Origin: Kitasatospora sp. NA04385
GTDB taxonomy: Bacteria > Actinomycetota > Actinomycetes > Streptomycetales > Streptomycetaceae
Direction: 5' to 3'
NCBI RefSeq assembly: GCF_013364235.1
Contig: NZ_CP054919.1
Coordinates: forward strand, 8,213,239 to 8,277,238
Length of the DNA stretch: 64,000 bases
The notes below the pieces were generated by a model, which did not search any database, had not been told where the DNA came from, and saw only the letters and a program-made list of their open reading frames with translations. Made by a program: the position numbers and the translations under genes. The stretch's first letter is position 1. Each line of letters begins with the position of its first letter. Positions 60,548 through 64,000 of the stretch are shown here, piece after piece.

Positions 60548-60766
60548 TCACCAGGCGAAGATCCGTCCGACGGCGAAGCCGATGCAGGACGCGACCATCA
60601 CGACGATGATCAGCAGGGGAATCCAACCGGGCCAGGCCGTGTGCAGTTCCACGGACTCGGGCGTGGAGATGGCGTGCGTCGTGGAGGCCTCGCACTCGGG
60701 CGTCTCGGTCGGCAGGGAGTGGCCGGCCAACTGCACCGGGGCGGGAACGGGGTGGCTGACTGACAT
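60548..60766 (-). CDS. Small membrane-anchored protein
   Basis: 72 residues, GGAGG before ATG 60766. A polar N-terminus is followed by one C-terminal membrane segment (PGWIPLLIIVVMVASCIGFAVGRIF). The few Cys and His residues (CEAS, THA) show no motif. It lies just upstream of the EcsC-like gene on the same strand. Function unknown. Confidence 0.62.
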   Translation of the reverse strand: MSVSHPVPAPVQLAGHSLPTETPECEASTTHAISTPESVELHTAWPGWIPLLIIVVMVASCIGFAVGRIFAW

Positions 60767-60937
60767 GGCGTCCTCCGATGTCCGAACACCTTGGTGCGCT
60801 GCTCTGTTGCTTCCCTTCCACGGTCCACCCGACGCGGCCCATGCGCAAAAGCCGCCCGGCGCACCGAACGAGGACGGACGGGCGGGCGGGCGGGGCCGGG
60901 CCCGGGACGGGGCCGGGCAGGTCGCGGCGCGGACGGT

Positions 60938-61510
60938 TCAGCTCGGGGTGGCCTGGGCGCCGATGACGCCCCAGCCGGCGTCGCGGGCGCGCTGCCAGAC
61001 GGGCACCAACCCGTCGAGCAGGGCGGCGGCGTCCGCGTCCTGGACCTCGTCGAGCACGGCGCGCAGCCGCTGTTCGGCGGCCGCCCGCTGCGCGGGGTCG
61101 AGGGAGAGCGCCGCCGCGACACCGGGCAAGGTGTCGCGGACCCGGCCGGGGGACAGCACGAAGTGGCCGAACCAGCCCGGCAGCGCCGCGAACCGCTCAG
61201 GGCCCAGGGCGTGGGCGAGACCGACGGCCGGGTAGCCCTTGCGGCACGAGGCCGCGAGGGACGGGCCGGACTCCGCGTGGGCGTTCCACACCTCGTAGAG
61301 CAGGTCGAGGTGCTCGTCCAGCAGGTCGGGAGCGGCCAGGTCGTACTGCTCCGGCACGCAGCGCAGATCGAGCTCCCCGCGCCGCCACCGCTCGAACCCT
61401 CCCTGCCCGGCGGCGGCCTGACCTTCGATCAGCGGCCCCAACCGGGGGCGCACCTCGGCGACGACCGAACCGGGCACCGCCATGACGATCCACCACCCCG
61501 TGACACTCAT
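60938..61510 (-). CDS. Protein of unknown function
   Basis: 190 residues, ATG 61510 (GTG 61516 is an alternative). Tryptophan-rich start (SVTGWWIVMAVPG), then a likely helical body (LLDEHLDLLYEVWNAHAESG, RFAALPGWFGHFVLSP, AAEQRLRAVLDEVQDADAAALLDGL). No recognised domain. The region of 61511-61679 behind it, up to the IS element, holds no further gene. Confidence 0.6.
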   Translation of the reverse strand: MSVTGWWIVMAVPGSVVAEVRPRLGPLIEGQAAAGQGGFERWRRGELDLRCVPEQYDLAAPDLLDEHLDLLYEVWNAHAESGPSLAASCRKGYPAVGLAHALGPERFAALPGWFGHFVLSPGRVRDTLPGVAAALSLDPAQRAAAEQRLRAVLDEVQDADAAALLDGLVPVWQRARDAGWGVIGAQATPS

Positions 61511-61679
61511 GCCCACAGGCTACGCAGCGCCCGCCGCCCGCTCAGCTCCTCCGCTCGCCCAGGACGCAGAACTAGATGTTCTGGAGTGAGACATGGTACG
61601 GCGCTACTGGTCAGGGAGTCGGACACTGCGGTTGACGGGCGACTCTCGCTCCCTACACGGGACATGGGAGACGTACCTA

Positions 61680-62846
61680 CTGACTTCGGCTCGTCAGGGT
61701 GACGTTGTGGTGTCGAGGGCCAGGCCGGTGCCAGCTATGAAGCCGTCGAGGGTGTCGGGCCGGTACTGCAGGCGCTTGAGTCGGTTGCGGACGAGGGCTT
61801 CGAGGCGGTCGAGGGCCATGACGGCGAGGTTGGCGAGGCTGTGCTTGACGTGTGCCCAGACCCGTTCGACGGGGTTGAGGTCGGGCGCGTAGGCGGGAAG
61901 GAGGAAGACCGTCAGCCAGGTGCGCTGGGAGATCAACTCGCGTATGGCGTGGGAGACATGGGTGTTCAGGCGGTCCCGGACCAGCACGATCGGCGCCTTG
62001 ACGAGGTGGTGGACGCCGTCGACCAGGGCGATGAAGTCGCGCTCGCCCATGCTGCGGCGCTGACCCCTGCCCGCGGGGTGGGTGCGCAAGCGGTGGCACA
62101 GCCTGGTGCGCGAGCCCGGCCGCATGGCGATCAGTCCCGCCACGGACAGGCATCCCGAGCGGTGACCGCTGACGGTCACGACCAGGGTGCGGCCTCGCCG
62201 GCCCCAGGTACGTCCCCTGAGTGGCCGGCGGGTGAAGCCTGCCTCGTCCTCGAAACAGATGTAGCCCCCGCAGGCCGCCCGGGCGCTTTTACCTCCGCCC
62301 AGGTCACCTCCTTCCAGGCGGTGACGGCCTGCTCGTCCCGCTCGGCCACCCGCCGCGCGGGACCTGCGGGCTGAAGCCGAGCCTGTGCATCAGCCGCGTC
62401 GCCCCGGACACGCTGTAGGAAACGTGGAACTTCCGCCCGATCAGCGTGGTCACCCGCGAAGCGGTCCACACCTGGTCCTCCACCCAGCCGTATGCCGCCG
62501 GACCCTGGTCCAGATACGCGGCGCGCTTGGCCGGACAGCGCGGCGACAGGCGGCACCGCGACCCGCCCGGACCGCGAGAGGCCAGAGCCTGCACGCCACC
62601 GCCGCGCCACAACTGGTGCCACTGGTAGGCCGACTTCGAACTCACCCGCAGGCGCCGGGCCACCTCCGCCGGCTTGACCTCCTGCTCGAACAACTCGGCC
62701 GCCTACACCCGCACCGACTCCCGACGCAGCCGTCCCGCGCCGGTCAGCCCGCCCCCATCCGCATACCTCACACACCACCGCATACAGCTGCCGCAACGAG
62801 CTCGTCAGCCGATTCGGGACATTTCACCCTGACGAGCCGAAGTCAG
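61680..62846. mobile_element. IS630-family insertion sequence (decayed copy)
   Basis: A 1167-bp element with about 24-bp terminal inverted repeats: CTGACTTCGGCTCGTCAGGG at the left end (61680) matches the complement at the right (ending 62846). TA dinucleotides flank it (61678-61679 and 62847-62848), the target duplication of the IS630/Tc1-mariner group. The transposase inside is on the minus strand and broken. The right junction lies in the stop codon of a Nudix gene. Confidence 0.9.
61694..62783 (-). pseudogene. IS630 transposase, inactivated
   Basis: Reading from ATG 62783 gives RYADGGG, then a TAG at codon 27 (62703-62705) where a Gln would be expected. After it the HTH domain continues (AAELFEQEVKPAEVARRLRVSSKSAYQWHQLW). 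Near 62355-62362 one base is missing (VPR then RVAERDEQ in the next frame). Near 62287-62290 a TAAAAG run allows a -1 shift into GGYICFEDEAGFTRRP and the DDE domain with RLNTH and LPAYAPDLNPVERVW. The last shift may be normal programmed slippage in this family; the first two are inactivating. Confidence 0.85.
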
Positions 62847-63364
62847 TAGCCAAGCGGCCGTCCATCGTTGAGGAAGCCCGGACGTCCGCTTTCCAGCGCC
62901 TGCATTGCAGCACGGAACCGCGGCACAAGTCGTTCGCGGAGTAGTGTCTCTGCCGTCGCCGGACTGACCATGGCCACCTCGGTCAGCTCCGCATCATGCG
63001 GGTGTAGGGACTGCGCGTGTGAATCCGAGATCACCCCGCCATCGAGAATGAAGGCCAACTGGTCGTCCCAGGGACCATGCGGCGGCACCCACTCCACTAC
63101 GAGCAGGCCAAGAGGTGCGATGTCCAACCCAAGTTCTTCGCGCAGTTCGCGCCGCGCCGCGTCGTCGGGGGCTTCGTTGGCTTCCACCATCCCGCCAGGA
63201 AGGTCCCATCCGGGTTTGTAACCCGGGTTCACTACCAACACCATTCCGTCCGTGTTGCGGATGATCAGGTCCACCGCAACACGCTTCCGGGCTTGCTTGG
63301 CGTTGCCCTCGGCGAGATAGGCGTTCCACGCTTCTGGGTCATCGGGTGTTGGTGTGGTCCCCAC
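62843..63364 (-). CDS. Nudix hydrolase with IS-derived stop codon
   Basis: 173 residues from GTG 63364 (GGAAGGA upstream). Residues ~60-90 hold the Nudix box (GGMVEANEAPDDAARRELREELGL). The IS630 insertion at TA 62847-62848 changed the end: the original TAG stop was split, giving GGC TAC TGA, so one Tyr is added and the stop comes from the IS end. The 5' end overlaps the TPR gene by 26 bp, so the two are coupled. Lower GC than the rest of the window. Confidence 0.85.
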   Translation of the reverse strand: MGTTPTPDDPEAWNAYLAEGNAKQARKRVAVDLIIRNTDGMVLVVNPGYKPGWDLPGGMVEANEAPDDAARRELREELGLDIAPLGLLVVEWVPPHGPWDDQLAFILDGGVISDSHAQSLHPHDAELTEVAMVSPATAETLLRERLVPRFRAAMQALESGRPGFLNDGRPLGY

Positions 63365-64000
63365 TGCCGGATCCTTCCCTTGACGGCATGATGTCAGCCA
63401 GCAGCAGCGCACGGGTGCGGCGCGCCTGGTCGAAGTGCACCAGGTAGTCGCGGACCGACCCATGTGCCGCGTGTGGCTCTAGTGCATCACGGAAGCTGTC
63501 CAATTGGTGAACGACCCGAACGGACCCGAGAGTTGGACTGGTCGACAGCAGCTCGACTCCCACATGCAAGGCTTCTTCTAGCTCTCCGCGCTGAACGTAC
63601 ACCGTTGCGAGTGTAATTTTACTGAGGGCAAAGGACCGGGTACGACCGTGTTCCCGTAGACGCACCGCGCGTTCTGCGTGGTGTAGCGCATCGTCGTACC
63701 GGCCCAAGTCGGCGAACGTCAGTGCAGACTCGCTTGCCAGCGCAGCCTGATCAAAAGGGCTCAGCCATGGGTGCGTGTCGTCTGCTGCTGCCGCGAGTGC
63801 TTCGCGTGCTTGTTCCAGTGCTTGAGCAGCAGGACCTAGCCGTCCGAGCGTTGCAAGAGCACGGGCGTGCATGCTGTGAAGTCGAGCCGTGAGACTGGGC
63901 AGATGCGGCCCGCCATGCGCAAGCTGCATTCCCAACAGAGCCCAATGCGTTGCCTGTTGGGGATTGCCAGACTGTAGCGACAGGTGACTGCTGCTGGCAG
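63339..64000 (-). CDS. TPR-containing protein, probably C-terminal part of an XRE-type regulator (5' end outside window)
   Basis: The frame is open from the window edge to the stop at 63339, ~220 residues. It shows TPR-like helix pairs: GNPQQATHWALLGMQLAHGG, LHSMHARALATLGRLGPAAQALEQAREAL, ASESALTFADLGRYDDALHHAERAVRL and TLATVYVQRGELEEALHVGVELL. In streptomycetes such regions follow an N-terminal XRE-type helix-turn-helix and often sit before a Nudix gene, as here. The N-terminus is not seen, so DNA binding is inferred. GC and codon use are visibly lower than upstream of the IS. Confidence 0.75.
   Translation of the reverse strand, partial: ASSSHLSLQSGNPQQATHWALLGMQLAHGGPHLPSLTARLHSMHARALATLGRLGPAAQALEQAREALAAAADDTHPWLSPFDQAALASESALTFADLGRYDDALHHAERAVRLREHGRTRSFALSKITLATVYVQRGELEEALHVGVELLSTSPTLGSVRVVHQLDSFRDALEPHAAHGSVRDYLVHFDQARRTRALLLADIMPSREGSGSGDHTNTR

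Overview
The window is very GC-rich with dense, compact genes, frequent GTG starts and ATGA/GTGA stop-start overlaps. Together with an SsgA-like sporulation protein, CebR-type and DasR-type operators, Tat and lipoprotein exporters and many secreted glycoside hydrolases, this points to a chromosomal segment of a streptomycete (Streptomyces, Kitasatospora or a close relative). No rRNA, tRNA or CRISPR array was recognised. The first gene (gamma-carbonic-anhydrase-like) and the last gene (TPR protein) run off the window ends.

Layout. 1-9.2 kb: housekeeping and accessory genes (small zinc-ribbon pair, NYN nuclease-like protein, MHYT membrane sensor, AraC regulator divergent from an NmrA-like oxidoreductase, GlxA regulator with a cysteine hydrolase, MFS exporter, DinB-like protein). 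9.2-15.2 kb: an amino-sugar locus made of a DasR-type GntR/UTRA regulator divergent from a substrate-binding lipoprotein, two CUT1 permeases and a GH20 hexosaminidase. It has dre-like operators and no ATPase of its own. A CBM3-GH16 secreted enzyme follows. 16.8-29 kb: SsgA-like protein, membrane protein plus Tat-exported multicopper oxidase, oleate hydratase, Nudix, small secreted proteins including an I36-type inhibitor, secreted cyclophilin, two EF-hand proteins around a LiaF-like protein, and a class A beta-lactamase-like serine hydrolase. 29.2-45.1 kb: a polysaccharide region with a 1447-residue GH87 alpha-1,3-glucanase, a GH6 cellulase, a CebR-like LacI regulator, a GH1 beta-glucosidase, a complete Opp/Dpp-type ABC transporter (two permeases, two ATPases, lipoprotein) and a lichenase-like GH16. 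Near-identical palindromes of the TGG(G/A)AGCGCT(C/T)CCA type lie in front of the GH6/lacI pair, the GH1 operon and the GH16. 45.1-61.5 kb: regulators with divergent transporters or enzymes, a lipoprotein peptidase, an ATP-grasp-like protein, a 2H phosphoesterase, transketolase, aldo/keto reductase with a TetR regulator, and several unrecognised proteins. 61.7-62.8 kb: a decayed IS630-type element. 62.8-64 kb: a Nudix gene and a TPR protein of visibly lower GC.

How the parts may work together. The most coherent system is the 33.6-45.1 kb locus. The secreted GH6 and GH16 enzymes would cut cellulose and mixed-linkage beta-glucan, the Opp/Dpp-type transporter would import the oligosaccharides, GH1 would split them to glucose, and the LacI protein would repress all units through the shared palindrome. 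Use of a peptide-family transporter in place of the usual CebEFG/MsiK route is the point most worth testing. The 9.2-15.2 kb locus is a parallel unit for chitin or GlcNAc oligosaccharides.
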